Positions 9,501 through 16,783 of a stretch of DNA of 17,957 nucleotides are shown piece by piece. Numbering within the stretch: the stretch's first letter is position 1; the number at the start of each line of letters is the position of its first letter. The stretch covers positions 1 through 17,957 of the forward strand of contig JALLAP010000195.1 of assembly GCA_036939355.1 (NCBI GenBank), in the 5' to 3' direction. The notes below the pieces were generated by a model. It saw only the letters and a list, made by a program, of their open reading frames with translations. It did not search any database and was not told where the DNA came from. Source of the DNA: Thalassiosira profunda. Lineage: Eukaryota > Bacillariophyta > Thalassiosirophyceae > Thalassiosirales > Thalassiosiraceae. Position numbers and translations under genes: made by a program.

Positions 9501-11235
9501 ATCCAAGCAAGATATTCTCCTTGATTGTGCCATCCATTATCCAGGCGTCTTGCGGACAGTAGGATATCGAGTTATTCCGCCTGCGAATGGTCCCTGCCGA
9601 GATTGGAAGTTCCCCGGCCAGCATTTGAATGAGCGCGCTTTTTCCGGACCCCACTGAACCAATGATGCATGTCAGTGTGCCTAGGTCGAACTCCACATTG
9701 ACATCCTCCAGTGCAACAATGAGCCCTGAGGTATCCGGAACTATACTTTCTGAGTCCGCATCGGATGCCAGTGTATGCACGCTGCTCTTCCCGTTGCCAT
9801 TCCAGTGACATGTCACATGAGAGGCCACGATGGCGGCAAACTCGTTGTCGTCAGAGGCGAGAGGCTGCTCCTCTCCTGTCACCAATTCTGGCGTTTCCAA
9901 GAATCTCTGGATGCGCGAGATGGATACCCAGCACTCGGACGTTCCCATCACAGCCAGTGATAGGTGCTTGGTGATCTCCATTTGGGCCACATTGATCAAA
10001 ACCGTTGTTGTGAAAACATTCCTCGGCGTGAGCACACCCCCTGCCGCGACGTGTATTATGAATATGATGACAGACGTGGTCACCGAGCAAAAGAAAAAGA
10101 TAGCTTCATTGAGCACCCGGTACGTGAACACTCGTTCGATCGAGTCGACCTCCTTCTTTCGGATCGCGGCTATTCGCTCTTCGAATTGGTCCTCCCAGCC
10201 GCTCATCTTCATCACCCTGACGCCACAGACGGCCTGAGAGACCATCGTCACTCGTTCATCTGTAATGGCTGCAATCTTGGATCGCATAAAAGCGAACTTT
10301 TTTGACAACCACAACTGCAGCGGCACAAACAAGAACAACAGCAGGCCGAATCCTGCCGCAAAGGACCAGCCGATGACTGACCAGCCCAGAGCCAATATTG
10401 CAATCGATTCCAGCGGCACCCAGATTATGTACGAGCAGAAGAGTGTGGCCAAAATGAACCTCTCAACGTCGTTGGTTGCAATGTTCACAATCTTCCCCGA
10501 CGATGCGGTTGCTTTGGAAGTGGCCTTGGCAGAAGACTTGTCGCGTGTTGTAGATGAAGGCAGTTGCTCTACAATCGAAGTGGAACTCAGGAGGAGCGAC
10601 TTCGCATAAACTGCTGCAATGGAAGAGATTCGATATTGCATGCCCTTTCGCCACGTCCAGAAGAAGACGTGATGATGCTCCATCAGAACGACGAACCCGC
10701 ACAACACCAGCACTCCGGCCCACAAATATCCACTGCTGTCGGCTGGTTCCTCGAACGTTTGTAGCAGGTATCCCAGCGCGAGAGCTTGGACTAGTTTCGA
10801 AGTGCATGCTGCACACATGAAGATCTGCACATACCACATCGAGGTGAGGAAGTCCTTAACGATCGCTCGATGAAGGCTCGGGTATGCCGCCTTCGGCAGA
10901 GGTTTCTGCTTCTTTGTAGCCATGTGGCGCTCCTTCACCCTTGCAGCGCGCTCTTGTTCTGCGTCCCACATATCCTGAAATCGGCGCAGGTTCACCGCGG
11001 ATGCATCGCTTTCGAGGACGTCCGGCAGATCAATCTCTTCGATTGATGCTCGCCCGGTGCCCCCCTCGTCATCGGGTTGTATTCTACTTCTGCCCATCAA
11101 ACGATAGGGCCAAATAAACAGAAGTCTGGATAGGAAAGACGCGTGCACCAAGGGATGCGGCGGCCTCGCCGTCGCTGCTTCCGCGGCGACGTCGTCATCG
11201 TCGGCCGCAGGGGACACCCCTTCGCTCGCATGCAT
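6523..11235 (-). CDS. ABCC/MRP-type ABC transporter, nine exons, 1,363 aa
   Basis: Exons in transcript order: 11235-9350, 9270-8775, 8699-8548, 8473-8334, 8254-8060, 7975-7850, 7777-7551, 7481-6774, 6684-6523. They sum to 4,092 nt, an exact multiple of three. Layout is TMD1-NBD1-TMD2-NBD2 without an extra N-terminal TMD0, the short ABCC4-like form. TMD1 holds GKIVNIATNDVERF (247-260) and VRVMKMSGWEDQFEERI. NBD1: Walker A GSVGSGKS 526-533, Q-loop Gln562, signature LSGGQ 617-621, Walker B ILLLDD 637-642, His676. NBD2: Walker A GRTGGGKS 1144-1151, Gln1192, signature FSTGQ 1248-1252, Walker B ILVLDE 1268-1273, His1304. NBD1 has Asp642 where NBD2 has the catalytic Glu1273, the usual ABCC asymmetry with one weak site. 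Members export organic anions and glutathione or other conjugates across the plasma or vacuolar membrane; the substrate cannot be told here. The start is the first ATG, just before an acidic/Ala-rich leader and the conserved ASFLSRLLFIWPYRLM lasso motif. Confidence 0.92.
6685..9349 (-). other. Eight short GT-AG introns of the ABC transporter gene
   Basis: Introns: 9271-9349 (79 nt), 8700-8774 (75), 8474-8547 (74), 8255-8333 (79), 7976-8059 (84), 7778-7849 (72), 7482-7550 (69), 6685-6773 (89). Donors are mostly GTGAG or GTAAG (one GTGCGT) and every acceptor ends in AG. Boundaries were set by protein continuity, for example LAR|AFYRDAD, KRI|EGVARSPIF and DSII|EYDRIL. All eight fall in the 3' 60% of the gene; the 1,886-nt first exon has none. 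Confidence 0.88.
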
Positions 11236-11665
11236 CGTGTTCGCTTTGCAAATTGCAACTATCCGGCCTCACACTTGATACTACACGTCGCCGCGGCGGC
11301 CACTAAAGTCCCCTGGCGAATAGAGGCGGGCGGGATTGTGGGTGTGTGTGGCGGCGGGCGGGTACCATATGGGCATGATGTGGCGGCGAGGGAGCCGGAG
11401 ATGGTGGAGGTGTGTGGCGGCGGCGTATGAGCGGCGTGGCCGCCATGTTCGTGGCGGAGGAGGGTGGAGGTGGTGGGTTGTGGTCAGTTTTTCAGCGGGT
11501 CCTCTCACAACCCAAGATGCTCACCGTAACACTAAAGGACGCTCTCTAAGTTAGATGCGAGGAAAGGATGGAGCGGGAGAGAAGAGGGCAATGCTGCAGG
11601 GATGGGATGGGGACTCAGCAATTACACAAGATGTTGTTACATTTACTGCCACCAGATAGAGTGCA
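11236..11665. other. Non-coding upstream region of the ABC gene, G-rich on the plus strand
   Basis: No convincing gene is seen in these 430 bp. Roughly 11325-11480 is strongly G-rich on the plus strand, with repeated variants of gtgtgtggcggcgg and ggaggtgg; the ABC sense strand is therefore C-rich. It probably holds the ABC promoter and 5' leader, and at its right end the 3' trailer of the leftward exon at 11666. Short frames here have His/Pro/Arg-rich low-complexity translations and are not called. Confidence 0.5.
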
Positions 11666-11887
11666 TCATTCTGCCTCGCACCAAATGAAGGCCTGGAACA
11701 CCCGGGGGTCGAACGAGCTCTCGCAGTAGCCGCTGGTGTCGTCCCACACGGTCGAATCAACAAAGGCTTGCTCCTCCTTGCTAAACTTGCTGCATGCGTA
11801 ATGGCGAATAAGCGTATCAAAGTGCTCGATATCCGTGCATCGGACGCGCACCGCGTTCAGGGGCAGTCCGTCGTCCACCTCGATCGA
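11666..11887 (-). pseudogene. Orphan C-terminal exon of unknown protein, possible gene fragment
   Basis: Reading leftwards from an acceptor CCCCAG (ends 11888), 73 codons then TGA at 11666. The product starts SIEVDDGLPLNAVRVRC and ends DPRVFQAFIWCEAE. It has the mixed composition of a real domain, with regular Trp/Phe/Tyr and acidic residues. A donor GTACGT at 11951 gives a 64-nt intron and joins in phase to an open stretch reading ADDKDLFFFSLYAVLY (ends 11952). That stretch has no ATG before it runs under the plus-strand gene at 12077. The segment IEVDDGLP resembles IELIDSLP of the right-edge gene (I, E, D, L, P shared), so it may be the tail of a related gene. It could be a short gene with unrecognised 5' exons or a decayed fragment; I favour the fragment because no start is visible. 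Confidence 0.45.
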
Positions 11888-12076
11888 CTGGGGACGGCGA
11901 TGGTATGCAGTTCAGATTGGAGGCTGTCGGAGGGGGTAGATAACTACGTACGTACAATACCGCGTAGAGCGAGAAGAAGAACAAATCTTTGTCGTCCGCC
12001 CCTGCCTCCTCACAGTCGGCCCCGCGGCGTCCTCGACGCACCCCTAGGGCCGCGCCTGCATCTAATATTTGTAGAA

Positions 12077-14053
12077 ATGCCCCGCACCAGGGGTCAAAAC
12101 CCGTCCCGTCGGCTGCCGACTCGGCAGCTCCGCGAAGAGATGGCGGCAGCAGTTGAGGAGGAGCGTCAGGTGCAGTGGACGGGGGGCGAGGGCATTGCAG
12201 CCGAACCCTTCAACGAATCCGCGGCGGCGTCGGAGGAAGAGAAGAAGGAGGACGACGATGCTTTCGTGGCAGATCTGTTGAAAGAGGGTATCCTATCTCC
12301 CGTCGGCAACAAAAGGGCCAAGACCTCCAATGACTTCCCAGCCATCGAAGGCCCCGTCGCCTTCCCCATTTCCGGCGTTGGGGGCGTCGACCAATTTCAC
12401 TCCGCCTCCCTGACTGACACCCATCCTTTGGGCGCGGGCTTCGGCTCATTTCTTGGACCGCCCGCCCCCGCCCCCGGCGTCTACCCTTTGTCTTTGTGCG
12501 CGAGCGGCGGCCAATTCATTGGACCGCCCGCCCCTGTCTCTGGCTTCAACCCTTCGGGCGTGAGCGGCGGTGCGTCCGAGGCGGAACGTTCTCTCGAAAG
12601 TGAGCCTGGCGCAGTCGCTGTCGCTCATGGGTCCGAATCTCAGGGCGTAGGCGCTGGGAGGTTTGCGGCCATGATGGACGTGGCCGACCGTGGTTCCGTT
12701 TCAGCGAATCTGGATGCCGATGTCAATGGACCCCGTGGTCTGGCCGCTTCGTGTGGGTTGCCGTCCGATTGGGAGGTTCGGATCGTCCCCGTCAGTAAAG
12801 GCCAAACAAAGAAAATCAGAGACGCTGACGAGTGCTTCGTTGGTCTCTCTCAGATCATCATCACCGACTTGGGATCGAACACTGAGTACGACCACCGTAG
12901 AAACGGTGGGGCCTCCAAAGCTTGCGCCATTGCTAAGGGCAGGGGATGCAATCCTTGTCTTGGACCGGCCTATGCATTGTGTCAGAACGGGGCGGCGGCC
13001 GTGGCGCGCGCCAATGAGCTGGGACTGAATGGATGGGCAGTGCTCGAGCGCGAAGACAATGCGAGGGTCTCCGTATGTACCGCAGCTGGCAAATGCTACC
13101 ATTCGATTGTCAAAGCTGTCCAGGCGGAGAATGTCGACTTCGCCTCTGTCCACCATCCTGTCTTCACAAATGTGCGCGACTACGACTGGGGGTTGGCGTA
13201 TGGGCGCTGGTCGGTCTATGTGGCGACAGCCTCAAAAGCCACAACAGGCTCTTTTGAGTATACGTTCATCCATGCCGATGGACACACAGTGCATTCTTTG
13301 CCCGCGGCGCTGAAGTATGCCGCAGTCCATGATCGTGCAGCGGCCCTCGTTCTTTCACCTGGCGACTTTGGTACTGATTTGGAGATGATCAGAACGACCT
13401 GCGAAGCAAGCAAAATTGCGATGCTGCGCGAGCTGAATGTTTTCCGCGCCACCCAAGAGTCGGGCCACGATTCTATTGAGCTCACAGACCAAGACTTGTC
13501 GCAGAGAACCTTCAACCGAATTCTGGCTGGAAAGGCGCAACAAATCCACCCGTTTCACTTGATTGTCATGTTCAGGTTCCTGAGCAACAAGGCCGCCATC
13601 CGCACTGCCGTTCAGGCACTGATCGAAGATGAAGACGAGCTGGAATCGACATTGGATCGCATCCATGATCTGATTTGTAGCGTGGATGCCGAGGATGACA
13701 ACGAATCGGAGGACGACGATGAAGTCGCGAAAGACGAGCGAAAGCTCGCTGCTGCGCCAGATGGATTTGTGGGGGGGATCCGCACTGCAGGTTCGTACGA
13801 ATACATGCAGGCGTTGCAAGGAACCGGCATCTCGGAGGGAGATCTCGTGCCGCTCCTTCCTCCCGTGGCGAACCTCGCCTCTCCTCTCCAGCCCGATGCT
13901 TTTACCGGCTTCAACCACTACGCTGGCGCGCCAAGCTTCGGCAAGTCCCCTTCGCTCTTCGCCCACGGAGGAGCCTACGGAGAGGACATCGAGGGTATCA
14001 CGGGACTTGATGAGTTGCTCAATCCGAAGCCGCCTGCTCGCGAGGACGTGTGA
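12077..14053 (+). CDS. Unrecognised 658-aa protein with Cys/His cluster and acidic stretch
   Basis: I do not recognise the family. The first ~230 residues are low complexity: a basic start (MPRTRGQNPSRR), an acidic Ala/Glu-rich stretch, a small basic NKRAKTS patch that could be nuclear, then a Gly/Pro/Ser-rich part with two 22-aa repeats (FLGPPAP at 125-131, FIGPPAP at 147-153). A compact domain follows near residues 230-440. It holds His273, Cys283, Cys291, Cys294 and Cys302, then Cys334 and Cys340, spacing that could bind zinc, and ends around GRWSVYVATASKATTGSFEY. A helical part near 450-515, an acidic run at 517-556 and a disordered tail complete it. No introns. The open frame extends back to 11768, but I start at the ATG at 12077, because the upstream part overlaps the antisense exon and looks like its shadow. 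A nuclear or DNA-associated role is conceivable but not shown. Confidence 0.7.
   Translation: MPRTRGQNPSRRLPTRQLREEMAAAVEEERQVQWTGGEGIAAEPFNESAAASEEEKKEDDDAFVADLLKEGILSPVGNKRAKTSNDFPAIEGPVAFPISGVGGVDQFHSASLTDTHPLGAGFGSFLGPPAPAPGVYPLSLCASGGQFIGPPAPVSGFNPSGVSGGASEAERSLESEPGAVAVAHGSESQGVGAGRFAAMMDVADRGSVSANLDADVNGPRGLAASCGLPSDWEVRIVPVSKGQTKKIRDADECFVGLSQIIITDLGSNTEYDHRRNGGASKACAIAKGRGCNPCLGPAYALCQNGAAAVARANELGLNGWAVLEREDNARVSVCTAAGKCYHSIVKAVQAENVDFASVHHPVFTNVRDYDWGLAYGRWSVYVATASKATTGSFEYTFIHADGHTVHSLPAALKYAAVHDRAAALVLSPGDFGTDLEMIRTTCEASKIAMLRELNVFRATQESGHDSIELTDQDLSQRTFNRILAGKAQQIHPFHLIVMFRFLSNKAAIRTAVQALIEDEDELESTLDRIHDLICSVDAEDDNESEDDDEVAKDERKLAAAPDGFVGGIRTAGSYEYMQALQGTGISEGDLVPLLPPVANLASPLQPDAFTGFNHYAGAPSFGKSPSLFAHGGAYGEDIEGITGLDELLNPKPPAREDV
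12453..12534 (+). repeat. Two-copy internal coding repeat, 66-bp period
   Basis: The 16-base string ttggaccgcccgcccc occurs at 12453-12468 and again at 12519-12534, a 66-bp spacing that keeps the frame. It encodes the GPPAP cores of two 22-aa Gly/Pro repeats. A weaker third unit (PSGVSGG) follows. This looks like local slippage or duplication inside a disordered segment. Confidence 0.65.
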
Positions 14054-14167
14054 ATATACAGTGATGGCGCTTGAATTCGGTGAGAGCGAAAGCGAGAGCT
14101 ACAGTATTTTCAACATATTCATATTTTGAGTGGAAAGCAGAATAGAAATAGAAATCAGTTCCATTTG

Positions 14168-14173
14168 AATAAA
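14168..14173 (+). terminator. Polyadenylation signal AATAAA for the 12077-14053 gene
   Basis: A canonical AATAAA lies 115 bp past the stop codon in a clearly AT-rich patch (about 14100-14200) that contrasts with the GC-rich genes on either side. No other function is seen in 14054-14301, which must also contain the promoter and leader of the next gene. Confidence 0.5.
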
Positions 14174-14301
14174 ATGAAAGATTTGAAAGATTTGAAAATT
14201 TGCACTGCTTCCGCTCAAGGTGCCTCTCCTGCTTTGTTGGCATTTGGGCCATCCTCCTTGATCTGGGGAGACTGCCGGCATCCCTGGCTTGCCTTCAAGA
14301 G

Positions 14302-16698
14302 ATGTCGGCCATCCTCTTGCTCGTGGCCGAACTGCTGTTGCACCCACAATCTTCGGTGGTCAGATCAACCCTCGCTGCCCTTCTCGTGACCTGCGCTGAC
14401 TCTGAGAGGAACCAGTACTTCAAATGGAGTGAGCGCCTAGCCCATCTCCTCGTCGCGGGATACGTGCGCCTGCTTCGATGCATCGTGGCGCCGATCTTCA
14501 ACACTTACATGCTGATTGAGGAATTCATCACATGTCTGGTGCCCCTGCTCACGGCATACGTTTGCTTATCGCTCGGAGGATGGATTGGCTATTGGATTCT
14601 GACTCTAATCCATGGCATACAATACTTGCTTCTCATCTGGAATAGTGGCGGACGCTCGCTGAGTGAGATCTTTCGAGATCCAGGAGGCAGGGAGCGTGCA
14701 TTCACGACGCCGTTCACGATAGAGCACAACGCCCGTCTCCACGTGGCTCGAGAGCGACAAAGACTTAAACGCGCCAGAGCTTTCTCAGAGAACCTCAAGA
14801 AGCTGTTCTATGCAAGCAACGTCAGGCTCCAAGCTGCACGTGACATGGGAGCTTTGCTTTGGAGCGCTTGCCTGCAAGTATTTGGCAGCAGTATGCCTCA
14901 CTTGGCCGGCTTCATCTTCTCGATCTACGCGGCACTCATCTTCGGTGGCGCGTTTCTTTACTTCCTGGGGAGGATAGTATGGTACCGCCTCGGCAAGTTG
15001 CTCCAGCCACCGAGCCGATGCGACGGAGAGAGTGTGTCCTCCGACTCCGACACTTCCACCGATAGCAGTGCGAGTGATTCCAGCTGCAATGACTGCAAAA
15101 CATCCGAGGGCGTACGAGGCCAGCAAAGGCGAGCCTGCTCTTCGCCAAGGGCGAAGCCAGTTACCATTCCGTGGGCCTTTGTTTTCTTTCCGTTTGCTCT
15201 TTGCATCGGGTTAGCACAAGCATCTGGTTGCAGCAGCGAAAGCCATTCGGTTCCAATGATGCTTATTGGAGGCATTACTGTAGCTTGTCTGGTCGGCAAC
15301 TGCATTTGCCACACGTCTGGAGGGTGCGGCGGATGCAGTGATTGCGTGCATAAGTCCACCGCGAAGAAACGAGGCCGAAAACGAAAGGCCAAGTCCGCGT
15401 CGCACATTCCCTGCGCTCCACCAATGCCACCGGGAGGTGCACACATGTCAAACGAGTGGTTTGAGAAGATGTACAGCCGTTTCATCGAGGAAGCGGAAAA
15501 GGTTTCCAACCACAGCCACCATCGCAACCACGTGCCAATCTCGGCCATCCTCAAAGACAGGCGCTTCAAAGAATACACGTACATCCTCTTGTCCCAAATC
15601 TGCACAAATCGACTCTCGAAAGCTGACCGAGCAGAACTCAATCTCCAGTTCCTCGAGGAATTCTTTCGCCGAGGCTATGGTGTCGATATCGCAAAGTTTA
15701 GGAAAGACCACGCCAGTGACTTTGCCAACGAGGATTTGTCTTGTTACGTGAAGAGGATGTTCCTGTACACTGTGCGCAACAAACAGCAATGCTGTGCGCA
15801 GTGTGGCATGAAGATCCCTCATCCGAGGTTTGGAGCCTGGGGATTTGAGAGCAACCACCTCGCCGATGACAAGGCCAAGTCAGACGAGGAATGCATCAAG
15901 TCGTTCAATGTGAACGCGGGCAACCTCGGCAAACCACTCAACGAGATCATCTTTGAGCTCTGCAAGACTCGCCTCGAATGCTGGAGGTGCCACAACCGCT
16001 ACGGACCAGAGTTGTACGATCAGCTTCCATCTGAGTGCTTTGGATCGTATGACTTCCCTCTGCAGCCGTTTTGCGAGGTGCAGAAGTCAGCCGAGTGCGC
16101 TGCGCTGTATGTCTGCATCAAAGGATTGCTTGGCCAGGTGCAGTCTTTGTCATATGCCGACGTCGCCACATCCATCTGCTTCGATACATTCTTTGACGAC
16201 CCTCGCGACGCACTGCTATTTGATGAGGAGTGGTGGGAGGCAGCAGACATCACCAGCCGCAAGCGAAGGCTGATACGGGCGTACTTGCAGGGCGAGAAGC
16301 GACTCGCTGGTGGCTGCTGGATGTGCGGGACGGTCTTCGCAAATTCGCCTCTCCGAGAGTTCTGCGGTTTGGATTGTCACCACGTGAGAGAGAGCATGAA
16401 ATTGTTCAATCCAAGTGATGGCGCCAAGAAAAGTCTCGACGAGGCTCGCAACGAGCACAAGAAATGCTTTCCTCTCTGCAAGTTTTGCCATCAGAAACTC
16501 ACTCACGACGCAAAGGAGAACCAGCTGTTCTTGGACAAGATGTGGAGCAAGGGGTACCGGGTGGACGAGTGGACTGGATTCATCCGCGGTTATGAGCTGG
16601 TGCGAGGCACTGGCCTGAGGCCCAAAATCACGCTGCGACGGGGCATCAAGCGAAGGTTTGGGATCAGACTGCGTGTGAAGAGCCAGTCGGAGAAATAG
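14302..16698 (+). CDS. Multi-pass membrane protein with two HNH-like Cys/His domains
   Basis: Intronless, 798 aa from the ATG at 14302, the first ATG of the frame (it is open back to 14200). Hydrophobic segments, likely membrane spans, lie near residues 47-66, 72-92, 94-113, 201-227, 287-305 and 317-335. A Ser/Asp-rich acidic loop (244-262), a Cys-rich patch (310-348, including GGCGGCSDC) and a basic KKRGRKRKAK run (355-364) come between or just after. The soluble C-terminal half has two similar modules. Module 1: CAQC 498-501, FESNHL with His519, Cys554, and CWRCH 560-564. Module 2: CWMC 672-675, GLDCHH with His693-694, and CFPLCKFCH 722-730. CxxC, then a central His, then CxxCH is the ribbon of zinc-binding HNH (beta-beta-alpha-metal) nucleases. 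Nuclease activity is unproven; zinc binding alone is possible. I know no named family joining these parts. The 3' end converges on the next gene with 85 bp between stop codons. Confidence 0.72.
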   Translation: MSAILLLVAELLLHPQSSVVRSTLAALLVTCADSERNQYFKWSERLAHLLVAGYVRLLRCIVAPIFNTYMLIEEFITCLVPLLTAYVCLSLGGWIGYWILTLIHGIQYLLLIWNSGGRSLSEIFRDPGGRERAFTTPFTIEHNARLHVARERQRLKRARAFSENLKKLFYASNVRLQAARDMGALLWSACLQVFGSSMPHLAGFIFSIYAALIFGGAFLYFLGRIVWYRLGKLLQPPSRCDGESVSSDSDTSTDSSASDSSCNDCKTSEGVRGQQRRACSSPRAKPVTIPWAFVFFPFALCIGLAQASGCSSESHSVPMMLIGGITVACLVGNCICHTSGGCGGCSDCVHKSTAKKRGRKRKAKSASHIPCAPPMPPGGAHMSNEWFEKMYSRFIEEAEKVSNHSHHRNHVPISAILKDRRFKEYTYILLSQICTNRLSKADRAELNLQFLEEFFRRGYGVDIAKFRKDHASDFANEDLSCYVKRMFLYTVRNKQQCCAQCGMKIPHPRFGAWGFESNHLADDKAKSDEECIKSFNVNAGNLGKPLNEIIFELCKTRLECWRCHNRYGPELYDQLPSECFGSYDFPLQPFCEVQKSAECAALYVCIKGLLGQVQSLSYADVATSICFDTFFDDPRDALLFDEEWWEAADITSRKRRLIRAYLQGEKRLAGGCWMCGTVFANSPLREFCGLDCHHVRESMKLFNPSDGAKKSLDEARNEHKKCFPLCKFCHQKLTHDAKENQLFLDKMWSKGYRVDEWTGFIRGYELVRGTGLRPKITLRRGIKRRFGIRLRVKSQSEK

Positions 16699-16783
16699 GG
16701 GTAGGATTAGGAATAGGAGATGTAGCGATGTAGAATAGAACAAGACTGTACACACCATCTCGAGGGAATTGATCCGACAAGAG

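Noticed and set aside
11952..11993. FFFSLYAVLY upstream of the orphan exon as the counterpart of FFFHGHVVALHV in the right-edge gene
   Set aside because: The catalytic-type His residues are missing and the match is mostly hydrophobic, too weak to claim homology.
11768..12076. N-terminal extension of the 12077 gene
   Set aside because: It overlaps the minus-strand exon at 11666-11887, has no conserved look, and the ATG at 12077 opens a sensible basic N-terminus.
13355..13966. Minus-strand open frame of 203 codons
   Set aside because: Shadow of the plus-strand 658-aa gene, with no start context, splice sites or recognisable domain.
14958..15641. Minus-strand open frame of 227 codons
   Set aside because: Antisense to the membrane/HNH-like gene. 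The sense frame has ordered Cys/His motifs and membrane spans; the antisense has none.
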